The position numbers were made by a program, and so were the translations under genes. Source: an uncultured Oscillospiraceae bacterium (lineage in GTDB: Bacteria > Bacillota > Clostridia > Oscillospirales > Acutalibacteraceae). Taken from it: a stretch of DNA of 53,899 bases. The stretch is from contig URGH01000008.1 of NCBI GenBank assembly GCA_900547305.1, positions 1 to 53,899 on the forward strand, given 5' to 3'. A model generated the notes under the pieces. It saw nothing but the letters and a program-made list of their open reading frames with translations. It did no database searches and was not told the origin of the DNA. Below are positions 32,336 through 40,673 of the stretch, piece after piece. Position 1 is the first letter of the stretch, and each line of letters starts with the position of its first letter.

Positions 32336-35098
32336 TTAAATATCACAGTCTTGTTTAATCTTTTCAACCACATTTCCGAAAGAATCTTCAAAAAGCTCAT
32401 CTCTTTTAAAAATCAAAGAATAAATTTTGTTTTCTTCAATTAACCTGCAAAGCCGCTTTAGCATTAAAATATAACTGTCGTAATCAGGCTTAATTAAATC
32501 ACATGCTTTAATTAAATACTCTTTTTTAAACTGATAATCGTTATAGCCGTCATTTATTATTTTCACTATATAATTGACCGCGCCGCCTATACCGGGCAAA
32601 TCGTTATTGTTAGTTTCGCAATTTCGCGGTTCCTCCGCAATTTTTATGTGCAATAATAAATGCTCCAATAAATTACAGTATACCAATCTGTCGGCTTTTT
32701 GATAATCATAAGAATACATTGCGGCAAACCTTTCGTTTGAAAGCATAATCGCCTTATCCTCATCTATATGGTGGCAGAAAAGTCCCTCTTTGGTTCTTGA
32801 AATTTTCGTATTTTTACTTCTACTGCTTTCATTGGCAAAATAATCGCCGGGAACAGCACCGTATTTTTCTTTAAGCTGTTCAACAATCTGATTATATTTA
32901 ATTTCCATGAGTTTATTGTAATACTCGGCATTTCCGGCAGGTATCTGCGTTTTCGTGCCGTTTTTGGCGTTTATACGCTCAATTTCATCCGTTATTATGC
33001 TGTTTAGTGTTCCGTCATCCACTTCAAAGCTTTGCTGAGCCGCAACGGATTTATCTGCAAAGGCATTAAAGATAGACTGCTTTTCTTCAAGCAATTTAGT
33101 TATGCGCTCATCAACCGTATTTTCGCATAAAAGTCTGTATACCAAAACATTCCTTGTCTGTCCCATTCTGTAAGCCCTTGATATAGCCTGATTTTCAATA
33201 GACGGCTTTAGCTGCGGCTCACAAATAACAATAACGCTTGCCGATTGAATATTAAGTCCCGTACCGCCTGACTGTATTTGAGCTACCAAAACGCTACCCG
33301 CCGGCGCCTTGTCAAATTCATCTATTATTTCCTGTCGGTGAGCGGGATTAACCGAACCGTTCAGTACCCTGCCGCACCTGTTTCCCAAAGACAAAGAGAC
33401 TCGGTTCAAAGTATCCAAAAAGAAAGAAAATACTATAACCTTTCGCCCGTCAGATTCGGCTTCTTCTACGATTTCCTTTAAGCGCTCGGCTTTTGATGAG
33501 TAATTGAGATCATCTACATTCCACGAAACACGCCGCGATTCCGCAAAATTCCTGTTCAATACCGCGTCTTCGTATATTTTTTCTTCTTTGCCCCTAAGCG
33601 TGCACCATTCCTTACTCTCTATAAGCTCCGGCAATTCAGTTAAAACATCTTCCCTTTTTCTTCTGTAATATACCGCCGCAATTTTATTCCTGAACTCGCC
33701 TGCCGATGACATAAATGCAATTTTTTTAGCTTGATCCGCAATTACGGGATTGAGCATATAAATCAGCGAAATCATTTCATCAACCTTGTTTTCAAGTGCA
33801 GTGCCTGTCATAAACAGCGCTCTTTCAGCGTGCCTGCAAAGGTTTTGCGTATTTACAGTCCGCTTTGCCGTAGGGTTTTTAATATAATGTGCTTCATCCA
33901 CAACCATCAAAGAAAACATAAAATTATCATCTAAGTCAAATGAATTTACGGTTTCAAAGGTTGTTACGCCCACTCCGCCTGTTTTTTCCCACGCAGAAAA
34001 CGCGCTTTGACGGTCGTTTCCGTGAATTTTTGTTACTTTTAAAAGGCTGTGTTTGGCAATTTCTCTGCACCAATTTGTAAGTACACTTGCAGGACATACA
34101 ACCATAAAATGTGTAGCTCCGGTATTTCTTAGCGAAACCATTACGGCAATTGCCTGTATTGTTTTTCCGAGACCCATTTCATCGCCCAAAAGCACCTTGC
34201 CCTGATGCAATATATATTTTACTCCCCACTCCTGATAGCGCCTCAGGGTACACAACAGTCCGTCCGGGAAAAAACATTCCTCCTGCACCTTAATTGCAAG
34301 ATCCTCCGGCAAGCCGTAAAGCGTATCGCTGTTTCCCAATAGTCCGGGAGCTATTTCCTCCAGAACATTATAAAATTCAATACTTTTTGTCGAAAAGCTT
34401 TCCCAAACTTCATCAGCTGAAACCGCTTTAATACCGCCGAATTTCGTTAAGGTGTCATTTGCAATATGAAAATATTCATTGTTTGAAAACTCTTTCAAAT
34501 AATCATATGCTGAAATCGCTCCTGATTTATTGGATTTTGAGGTAAAAAGCCATACTAATGCGTTTGCCGCCGGTTTCAAGTAATTCGTCTGCTTGGTTAT
34601 ATTTCTCTTATTTTCCGATAAAAGCTCTTTGCATTTTTCTATATAGGGCAAGCTGTTTTTATAAATAAAAATACTTTTTATAAGCGCTGTTGATTTGCTG
34701 TTTTTATCATCGGCACTTATTTTTATTTTAACCTGTTTTAGAGCCTCATTTGCAATATTATTTGCAATTCTCTTTATATTGTATGCGGTATCTGCCCCTA
34801 TTCCGCGAACAGCAGCAATATTATATACCGTAGCGGCATAAACATCAGCCACGGTATTGTAATTGTATTCCTTCAGAGCCTTTATTCTTATTCCCTTTTT
34901 GTCTCTGTTGATTTCATCTACAGGAACAGTCCTTAATGTTTTCAAAAGTTCTTCTGTTGCCAACCCGTCAGCATTGCTTTTAACAGTATTTTTTAATGCA
35001 TCAGCAGCGGAACTTATATTCTGTAACTTTTTTATCAGCGACAAATGTTCTTCAATTAAATTTTTAGCTTCCCTCGCTGAAAATTCCTTTTTAGGCAT
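32336..35098 (-). CDS. SNF2-family helicase with N-terminal HhH and C-terminal HNH-like domain
   Basis: 920 residues. A helical N-terminus includes a helix-hairpin-helix (VRGIGADTAYNIKRI, about 97-111). The SNF2 core runs from about 283 to 680: DEMGLGKT (306-313), DEAH (401-404), MTGTALEN (430-437), GGTGLNIQSAS (611-621) and QAISRAYRMGQ (637-647). A C-terminal HNH-like signature follows: GLFCHHIDED (772-781), then YQKADRLVYCNLLEHLLLHI (799-818), where His776/777, Asn809 and His813/817 could form the site. It translocates on double-stranded DNA and may cleave it. Last gene of an AT-rich three-gene unit set between housekeeping genes, as in acquired defence islands. I know no named system with this set. 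Helicase is certain; nuclease and role are inference. Confidence 0.85.
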   Translation of the reverse strand: MPKKEFSAREAKNLIEEHLSLIKKLQNISSAADALKNTVKSNADGLATEELLKTLRTVPVDEINRDKKGIRIKALKEYNYNTVADVYAATVYNIAAVRGIGADTAYNIKRIANNIANEALKQVKIKISADDKNSKSTALIKSIFIYKNSLPYIEKCKELLSENKRNITKQTNYLKPAANALVWLFTSKSNKSGAISAYDYLKEFSNNEYFHIANDTLTKFGGIKAVSADEVWESFSTKSIEFYNVLEEIAPGLLGNSDTLYGLPEDLAIKVQEECFFPDGLLCTLRRYQEWGVKYILHQGKVLLGDEMGLGKTIQAIAVMVSLRNTGATHFMVVCPASVLTNWCREIAKHSLLKVTKIHGNDRQSAFSAWEKTGGVGVTTFETVNSFDLDDNFMFSLMVVDEAHYIKNPTAKRTVNTQNLCRHAERALFMTGTALENKVDEMISLIYMLNPVIADQAKKIAFMSSAGEFRNKIAAVYYRRKREDVLTELPELIESKEWCTLRGKEEKIYEDAVLNRNFAESRRVSWNVDDLNYSSKAERLKEIVEEAESDGRKVIVFSFFLDTLNRVSLSLGNRCGRVLNGSVNPAHRQEIIDEFDKAPAGSVLVAQIQSGGTGLNIQSASVIVICEPQLKPSIENQAISRAYRMGQTRNVLVYRLLCENTVDERITKLLEEKQSIFNAFADKSVAAQQSFEVDDGTLNSIITDEIERINAKNGTKTQIPAGNAEYYNKLMEIKYNQIVEQLKEKYGAVPGDYFANESSRSKNTKISRTKEGLFCHHIDEDKAIMLSNERFAAMYSYDYQKADRLVYCNLLEHLLLHIKIAEEPRNCETNNNDLPGIGGAVNYIVKIINDGYNDYQFKKEYLIKACDLIKPDYDSYILMLKRLCRLIEENKIYSLIFKRDELFEDSFGNVVEKIKQDCDI

Positions 35099-35114
35099 TT
35101 TTATTCCTCTTTAC

Positions 35115-35774
35115 TTAATTCCTTTTTATGTAATTCATAGTCGCTGCCCAGCCTATTGCGTTCGCCTGCCTGTCGGCGGCGTCTCTTATAGCCGCAATTC
35201 TTTCTTCCTCAAGCTCGCGGGCTTTAAGCTTATCGTAGCTGTCTATCGCCTGTTTTAAATCATAATCCGAGGTTGACATAATATCGTATATGTATTGCAG
35301 TGATTTCCTGTTTCGGTATTGCAGCGGTACGGGCTTTTCTGTTTCATAAAGCGCGGCAAGCTCTTTTTGCATTGACTGAATTTCATTTCCAAGTGTTTCA
35401 AGTTCAATATCGTATTCTGTTTTTTCCGGTGTATTTGTTTCCGGATTAACCCGATTAGTTTTATTACTACACAAAACAAGAGCAATAATCAATATTATTG
35501 CAGGTACTAAGACAGCACCAACAAAAAACATTATAAATATTGTGACATTATCTATTGTTTCCTCTAACGCTCCAATAAGTATAACTGTAATAAAAAACGA
35601 AATCAATGCCAAAAAAAGAACCGCCATTCCTCTGATTTTTCTTTCCGGTTCGTCTTTTTCGTTATTACTTAGTCTATTATCATCAAGCTCGGTATATTTT
35701 AATATTGAATTTATTATATTATTTTCAAGTTCAAGTGCCTTTTTAATATTTTCAATTTGAATTTTTCTCTCCAT
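35115..35774 (-). CDS. Two-helix membrane protein with coiled coils, partner of the SNF2 gene
   Basis: 219 residues from ATG 35774, where GAGGGG lies 7 bases upstream (a TTG at 35789 is in frame but lacks a site). Residues 1-45 are charged and helical; two membrane helices span about 49-71 and 76-104; residues about 125-160 are a likely coiled coil; the end has a YRNRKSLQYIYDIMSTSDYDL...IDSYDKLKARELEEE segment, resembling a C-terminal domain seen in many uncharacterised Firmicutes membrane proteins. It lies 16 bases before the SNF2 gene, so a membrane-bound partner is plausible. No enzymatic motif seen. Confidence 0.65.
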   Translation of the reverse strand: MERKIQIENIKKALELENNIINSILKYTELDDNRLSNNEKDEPERKIRGMAVLFLALISFFITVILIGALEETIDNVTIFIMFFVGAVLVPAIILIIALVLCSNKTNRVNPETNTPEKTEYDIELETLGNEIQSMQKELAALYETEKPVPLQYRNRKSLQYIYDIMSTSDYDLKQAIDSYDKLKARELEEERIAAIRDAADRQANAIGWAATMNYIKRN

Positions 35775-35785
35775 TACTATTCCCC

Positions 35786-36019
35786 TCAATCAATTGAATA
35801 TCTGAGCAGCCAAAGCCCGCCGGATATTGAACGAACGCTATCGCAAAACGGATAAAACTGTACCTTTATAGTTCCCAAGCCGTATTCAAAGGTCATTTTA
35901 TTATCCTTAATTTTAAATTGCGGATACCGCTTGTTCCAGTTTTCGCGCCTGTTTGTTTCAACCGAGGTATACTCGCGCCAAAAACAATTAACAGCGTTAT
36001 CGAATGTTGAACGCAGCAT
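35786..36019 (-). CDS. 77-residue protein of unknown function, first gene of the SNF2 unit
   Basis: ATG 36019 with AAAGGGG 7-8 bases upstream. The protein is rich in aromatic residues (several Trp, Tyr, Phe), without membrane segment or metal motif: an N-terminal helix with CFWREY, then strand-like segments (MTFEYGLGTIKVQFYPF). I do not recognise it. Its stop is 11 bases before the next start, so the three genes are probably one transcript. A sensor, inhibitor or small effector are all possible. Confidence 0.6.
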   Translation of the reverse strand: MLRSTFDNAVNCFWREYTSVETNRRENWNKRYPQFKIKDNKMTFEYGLGTIKVQFYPFCDSVRSISGGLWLLRYSID

Positions 36020-36062
36020 ACATTTTCCCCTTTCCGCTTTAATTTTTTACACATACAAATAT

Positions 36063-36080
36063 CAAAAGGTATACCTTTTG
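36063..36080. promoter_or_regulatory. 18-bp perfect palindrome upstream of the SNF2 unit
   Basis: CAAAAGGTATACCTTTTG is perfectly symmetrical and lies 44 bases before the first start codon of the SNF2 operon and just beyond the ftsZ terminator. It is a good size for a dimeric repressor operator. No convincing -35/-10 pair could be placed with confidence, and no regulator gene is adjacent. Confidence 0.45.
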
Positions 36081-36111
36081 AACTCCTGCTTTTGTACGGT
36101 GATGAAAAGAA

Positions 36112-36151
36112 AAAACCTGTCGCAGCGCTTTAAACGCAACGGCAGGTTTTT
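36112..36151 (-). terminator. Terminator after ftsZ
   Basis: AAAACCTG (36112-36119) pairs with CAGGTTTT (36143-36150), extended by a few more pairs to loop CTTTAAA, with A- and T-runs on the two sides. It ends the ftsZ transcript and shields the SNF2 unit. Confidence 0.75.
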
Positions 36152-36167
36152 AATTTATTCGGTATTA

Positions 36168-37229
36168 TCAGTCTTTCTTAAAGAAATTGATTACGTCGCT
36201 GTAGCTCTCGTCGTCATCGGCAGAGGTATTCCCGAGGAGAGAAGCCAAGTCATTGTTCTTTTCCTCTTTCTTATCGTCGCCGAGACCTGTTGCAACAACA
36301 GTAACGCGGATAGTATCTTCCAGAGTATCGTCAAGCTGAGCACCCCAGATAATGGTAGCGTCCGGGTGAGCCATATCGGAAATGATGGAAGAAGCAAGCT
36401 CAACCTCTTCAAGACCGATATCATCGGAACCGGTAATGCTGATGATTACGCCGCGCGCATTTTCCATAGAGGTTTCGATAAGCGGGCTGCTGATAGCTGC
36501 GCGCGCTGCCTGCTCTGCCTTATCGCGGCCGGTAGCAACGCCAACGCCCATGTGAGCATAGCCTGCGTCTGACATAATGGACTTAACGTCGGCAAAGTCA
36601 AGGTTGACAAGCGCGGTAACGTTAATAAGCTCGGAAATGCTCTGAACGCCCTGACGGAGAACGTCATCGGCAATATCAAATGCATTCTTAAATGTAATCT
36701 TCTGCTCGGAAACGAATTTAAGGCGCTCATTCGGGATAACTACCAAGCTGTCAACACATTCCCTTAAAGCGGCAATGCCCGATTCAGCCTGGGTCATACG
36801 CTTTTTGCCCTCAAAGCCGAAAGGCTTTGTAACAATACCTACGGTCAGTATTCCAAGCTCCTTAGCAATAGAAGCCACAACGGGAGCAGCGCCTGTGCCT
36901 GTTCCGCCGCCCATACCTGCGGTTATGAAAATCATATCGGCAGTACGAATAGCCGCGGTAATTTCATCGCGTGATTCCTCCGCAGCGGCTCTGCCATTAT
37001 CGGGGTTGCCGCCCGCGCCCATACCCGATGTGGTTTTTTCACCTATCTGAATTTTCTGATTGGCTTTTGATTTAATAAGAGCGGCTTTATCGGTATTGAT
37101 AGCGATAAACTCAACGCCGCGAACGCCTGCGTCTACCATGCGGTTAACTGCGTTTCCGCCGCCGCCGCCTACACCTACAACTTTAATTTGAACTACGTTC
37201 TCTTGATCTTCTGCTACTTCAAATGGCAT
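36168..37229 (-). CDS. ftsZ: Cell-division protein FtsZ
   Basis: 353 residues. Tubulin-type motifs: VGVGGGGGNAVNRM (about 18-31), the signature GGGTGTGAAP (about 107-116), and NVDFADVKSIM-like NLDFADVKSIM. A short variable linker is followed by the conserved C-terminal peptide YSDVINFFKKD that docks to SepF/FtsA-type anchors. It forms the Z-ring. GGAGG is 8 bases before ATG. It has its own promoter and terminator, separate from the rest of the cluster; ftsA does not precede it. Confidence 0.98.
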   Translation of the reverse strand: MPFEVAEDQENVVQIKVVGVGGGGGNAVNRMVDAGVRGVEFIAINTDKAALIKSKANQKIQIGEKTTSGMGAGGNPDNGRAAAEESRDEITAAIRTADMIFITAGMGGGTGTGAAPVVASIAKELGILTVGIVTKPFGFEGKKRMTQAESGIAALRECVDSLVVIPNERLKFVSEQKITFKNAFDIADDVLRQGVQSISELINVTALVNLDFADVKSIMSDAGYAHMGVGVATGRDKAEQAARAAISSPLIETSMENARGVIISITGSDDIGLEEVELASSIISDMAHPDATIIWGAQLDDTLEDTIRVTVVATGLGDDKKEEKNNDLASLLGNTSADDDESYSDVINFFKKD

Positions 37230-37282
37230 TTTAAATTCCTCCGTATTTATGTAAATTGGATATTATACTTACTCACTTAAAG

Positions 37283-37311
37283 ATAATAACATATCTTTTT
37301 TCAAATTTCAA
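37283..37311 (-). promoter_or_regulatory. ftsZ promoter
   Basis: Minus strand: TTGAAA (37311-37306), a 17-base spacer, TATTAT (37288-37283), about 53 bases before ATG. Confidence 0.75.
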
Positions 37312-37364
37312 CACTTTTTATTACATTCCTGTAATTTTTTTTAATTTGTTCAAATTTCGCGACT

Positions 37365-38153
37365 TTATCCGCCCGAATTTGCCGAAACAAAACTCCCCTC
37401 GGTGTTTGTGGGCGTCCACATACTGAGATTTATTTTGCCTGTGGCTGTCGGCTCCATATTCTTTATCATTCCGGCAAGGTGCGCAAATTTTTTATCGGTA
37501 TAATTCGACGTGCCGAGATTAACGGTAAATCTGCCGTCAATACCCACGGTAATGGCAAGCTCGTCCGTAATGTCAATTTTAGTAATTTTAAGTCCCGTTT
37601 TTTCGGCGCCTGCAAATATCTCGTTTAGGGTACTCTCGGTTTTTTCTTTGGCAAAGGTAAGCTTTTGCCCGACCTTTAAGGTAAGCCCGCCGGCGCTGAT
37701 TTCGGGTATTCCCTCGGGCTTTTCGGAAAGTGCTGAAAGCACCCGCCCCGATTTACTCACGGGGTAATATTTATCCCCCGATAAATAGCAGACGTATTCC
37801 GCCGCGTCGGTCACCTTTATTGTAAATGTTCCCGGCAGCCTGCGTTTTACGGTTATTTTTTCTATGTACGGCAGTTTAGTTTTTAGCTTTTCATCGTTTA
37901 CCGAGGAAACAAAAAGGTTATCGCCCTTTTTTATGCCCGTAGCGGCTATTATTTGCTCAGCCGAATATTTACTGCTGCCGGAGGCGGAAATACTTTCTAT
38001 TTTGAAGAAAACCGTAAGCGAGAGTATTACCCCTACTCCGACAGCCAAAACAAACAGTAAAACAAGAAAAATTTTAATTCTGCGCCGACGTATTTTCCGT
38101 TGCCGCGCTTTTCTTTTTCTCAGAAATTCATCGTCCCTGTTATTGGTATTCAA
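37365..38153 (-). CDS. ftsQ: Cell-division protein FtsQ/DivIB
   Basis: 262 residues from a TTG start; GAGGTG is 8 bases upstream and no ATG or GTG lies nearby. A very basic N-terminus (about 10-27) precedes one membrane helix (about 28-50), then a POTRA domain (FFKIESISASGSSKYSAEQII, about 50-115) and the FtsQ/DivIB beta domain. It bridges FtsL and the division septum synthase outside the membrane. It follows murA by 7 bases. Confidence 0.88.
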   Translation of the reverse strand: MNTNNRDDEFLRKRKARQRKIRRRRIKIFLVLLFVLAVGVGVILSLTVFFKIESISASGSSKYSAEQIIAATGIKKGDNLFVSSVNDEKLKTKLPYIEKITVKRRLPGTFTIKVTDAAEYVCYLSGDKYYPVSKSGRVLSALSEKPEGIPEISAGGLTLKVGQKLTFAKEKTESTLNEIFAGAEKTGLKITKIDITDELAITVGIDGRFTVNLGTSNYTDKKFAHLAGMIKNMEPTATGKINLSMWTPTNTEGSFVSANSGG

Positions 38154-38160
38154 AAAAATT

Positions 38161-39417
38161 TCACCTCTTATAGCTTATATCCGCCCCGAGTGATGACAAA
38201 CGCTCGGTAATTTTTTCATAGCCGCGCTCAATGTGGTGCATATCCCCTATTTCGGACGTTCCGTTTGCTTTAAGCGCCGCTATTACAAGCGCCGCGCCCC
38301 CGCGCAGATCGGTGGCTCTGGCGCGCGCGCCCGAAAGCTCGTTCACACCCTCTATGACTGCCGCCTTGCCTTCGGTTTTGATTTTTGTGCCGAAACGGTT
38401 TAATTCATCTATATATCTGTAACGGTTTTCAAAAATATTTTCCACGAAGACCGAGGTGCCGTCCGCCACCGCAAGCATTGCAACGGCGATAGGTCCTGCG
38501 TCGGTGGGAAAACCGGGGTAAACAAGACTTCTGAGCGTGGGTATTCTTTTAAGGCGCTCGGGGGATATAAGGCGAAGGCTTTTGCCGTTTACCGAAATAT
38601 CGCACCCGCACTCGCGAAAGCTCCACAAAAGCGATACCATATGCGGAGGCATAACGTTTTCAAGCTCTATTTTTCCGCCCGTTACCGCAGCGCACGCCAT
38701 ATATGTGGCGGCTACTATGCGGTCGGGTATTATTGTATGCTCTGTACCGCCGAGCCGCTTTACGCCCTCTATCCTCACGGTATCTGACCCGCAGCCGCAA
38801 ATTCTGGCGCCTGCGCTGTTTAAAAAATCGGCAAGGTCGCTTATCTCGGGCTCCTTTGCGGCGTTGTGAATAACTGTAGTGCCCTCTGCCGTGGCGGCAG
38901 CGAGAATTATATTTTCGGTAGCCCCAACGCTTGGAAAGCCCAAATGTATTTCGGCGCCGCGCAAGCCGTTTTCGGCGGTGCAGTTTAAGTAGCCGTGCTC
39001 CTCGGTTATTGTAACGCCCATTCTTTCAAGCGCCGACAGGTGCAAATCGATAGGTCGCGGACCCAGCTCACACCCGCCCGGGCTGCTTATTACCGCCTTG
39101 CCCATTCTGCCGATAACCGCGCCGAGAAAAACTACCGACGAGCGCATTTCGCGCATAAGGCTATCGGGAATATCGTGCTCGGAAACGCCCGAGCTGTCAA
39201 TAATAACGGTGTTTTCTTCCCGTCTGCATTTACAGCCCAAATGCTCAAGAATTTTAAGCGAGGTTTCAACGTCCGACAGCAGCGGGCAGTTATGTACTAC
39301 GCTTTCCCCGCCGCAGAGCACCGTGCCCGCAAGCACCGGCAAAACGCTGTTTTTCGCACCCTGAACGCTCACCCTGCCGGAAAGCCTTTTTCCGCCGTTT
39401 ATTATTATTTCTGACAT
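38161..39417 (-). CDS. murA: UDP-N-acetylglucosamine 1-carboxyvinyltransferase
   Basis: 418 residues from ATG 39417, preceded by GAGGGTGA; six further in-frame codons upstream lack a site. Motifs: GAKNSVLPVLAG (about 20-31, catalytic Lys), and SPGGCELGPRPIDLH (about 110-124) with the Cys attacked by fosfomycin. It makes the first committed peptidoglycan precursor. It sits between murG and ftsQ, as in several Clostridia, and may have its own promoter in the 120-base gap upstream. Confidence 0.96.
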   Translation of the reverse strand: MSEIIINGGKRLSGRVSVQGAKNSVLPVLAGTVLCGGESVVHNCPLLSDVETSLKILEHLGCKCRREENTVIIDSSGVSEHDIPDSLMREMRSSVVFLGAVIGRMGKAVISSPGGCELGPRPIDLHLSALERMGVTITEEHGYLNCTAENGLRGAEIHLGFPSVGATENIILAAATAEGTTVIHNAAKEPEISDLADFLNSAGARICGCGSDTVRIEGVKRLGGTEHTIIPDRIVAATYMACAAVTGGKIELENVMPPHMVSLLWSFRECGCDISVNGKSLRLISPERLKRIPTLRSLVYPGFPTDAGPIAVAMLAVADGTSVFVENIFENRYRYIDELNRFGTKIKTEGKAAVIEGVNELSGARARATDLRGGAALVIAALKANGTSEIGDMHHIERGYEKITERLSSLGADISYKR

Positions 39418-39440
39418 CCCGTCACCCTCTCGCAATAAAA

Positions 39441-39485
39441 ACTGTTCTCACAGTTCATACTATGCGAAAGTGCGAAAAGTGTCAC
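39441..39485 (-). promoter_or_regulatory. Possible internal promoter and operator upstream of murA
   Basis: Minus strand: GTGACA (39485-39480), a 17-base spacer, TAGTAT (39462-39457). Immediately downstream is an inverted repeat ACTGT-N4-ACAGT (39441-39454). Each element is only moderately good. Confidence 0.35.
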
Positions 39486-39537
39486 GCTTCGGTGTATAGG
39501 CTGACGAGAGCCGAACTTATTACGGTTTCGTTCGCGC

Positions 39538-40653
39538 TCATTTTTGTACGGTATATAAACTCATTAAAACCTCATAAATTCGCTTGTTTGCGTCGGGAAT
39601 TGCGTGTTTACGCGCGGCGTCTCCCATTTTTTCAAGCAGCGGCTTGTTGCATATAAGCCCCTCAACCGCTTTAATAAGGCTTTCGCCGTTTAGATCCTTT
39701 TCCTCAAGCAGCTGTGCCGCGCCCGCCTTTTTAAGGGTCATTGCGTTGTGGTACTGGTGATTTTCGGCAACATATGGCGAGGGTATCAGCACCGAGGGCT
39801 TTCCGCAGCAGCAAAGCTCGCTTAAGGTTATAGCCCCCGCACGGCAGATAACAAGGTCAGCCGCCGCCATACAAACGTCCATATTGTTTATATACTCGCG
39901 AACGTCGGTATACTCGGAAAGTTTTGTATCGCTGAGCGCGTCAAGCATTGTTTTATAGCCCGCGCTGCCTGCGGCGTGTATATGGTAAAAATCACCCGTA
40001 GAGCCTAATTGCTTTATAAGCTCAGTTACCGCCTCGTTTATGCGGCGCGCGCCCAGCGACCCGCCGAACGATAAAAGCAGGGGCTTATCCCCTATGCCGA
40101 GCCTTGCGCGGGCTTCTTCCCTGCTCATTTTAAGCAGCTCGCCGCGCACGGGGTTGCCTGTTATAACAGGGCTTTTGCCGCATTTTAAGTATTTTTCCGC
40201 CTCGGGCATTGCAAGCATTACTCGGTCGGCCTTCGGCGCCAACATTTTGGTTGTAACGCCGGGGTATGCGTTTTGCTCGTGAATGGCGGTTTTAAAGCCT
40301 AAACGCTGCGCCTCTTTAAGCACGGGGCCGCTCACATAGCCGCCCGTGCCCACAACCAAATCGGGCTGCAGCTGCCTTAAAAGTTTTTTGGAGTCGATAG
40401 AAGCCGTTACCGCAAGCCTTGCCGCCCTGATATTTTTAACCGCGCTTTTAAGGGAAATTTTGCGCTGAAAGCCTGCAACCTCTATTGTATGAAAGTCATA
40501 CCCCGCCGCCGGCACAAGTTTTGATTCGAGCTTTTCGGCAGTGCCGATATATGATATTTCCGCGTCGGGGTGGCGCTCCTTAATATAACCCGCAACCGCA
40601 AGCGCGGGATTTATATGTCCCGCGGTGCCGCCGCCCGCAAACAGTATTTTCAC
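39538..40653 (-). CDS. murG: UDP-GlcNAc:lipid I N-acetylglucosaminyltransferase
   Basis: 371 residues. N-terminal glycine loop FAGGGTAGHINPALAVA (about 5-21), GGYVSGP (about 103-109), HEQNAYPG, FGGSLGARRINEAV (about 189-202) and the C-terminal CRAGAITLSELCC block. It converts lipid I to lipid II on the inner membrane face. 20 bases downstream of ftsW. Confidence 0.97.
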   Translation of the reverse strand: MKILFAGGGTAGHINPALAVAGYIKERHPDAEISYIGTAEKLESKLVPAAGYDFHTIEVAGFQRKISLKSAVKNIRAARLAVTASIDSKKLLRQLQPDLVVGTGGYVSGPVLKEAQRLGFKTAIHEQNAYPGVTTKMLAPKADRVMLAMPEAEKYLKCGKSPVITGNPVRGELLKMSREEARARLGIGDKPLLLSFGGSLGARRINEAVTELIKQLGSTGDFYHIHAAGSAGYKTMLDALSDTKLSEYTDVREYINNMDVCMAAADLVICRAGAITLSELCCCGKPSVLIPSPYVAENHQYHNAMTLKKAGAAQLLEEKDLNGESLIKAVEGLICNKPLLEKMGDAARKHAIPDANKRIYEVLMSLYTVQK

Positions 40654-40673
40654 ATTTACTTCCCCCTAAAAAT

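Noticed and set aside
37247..37257. TTATGTAAATT near ftsZ as a member of the fabG-upstream repeat family
   Set aside because: A single AT-rich partial match without neighbouring copies; chance is sufficient.
39462..39656. Small plus-strand gene in the murA-murG gap
   Set aside because: Most of it is antisense to murG, and there is no ribosome site; the gap is better explained by a promoter.
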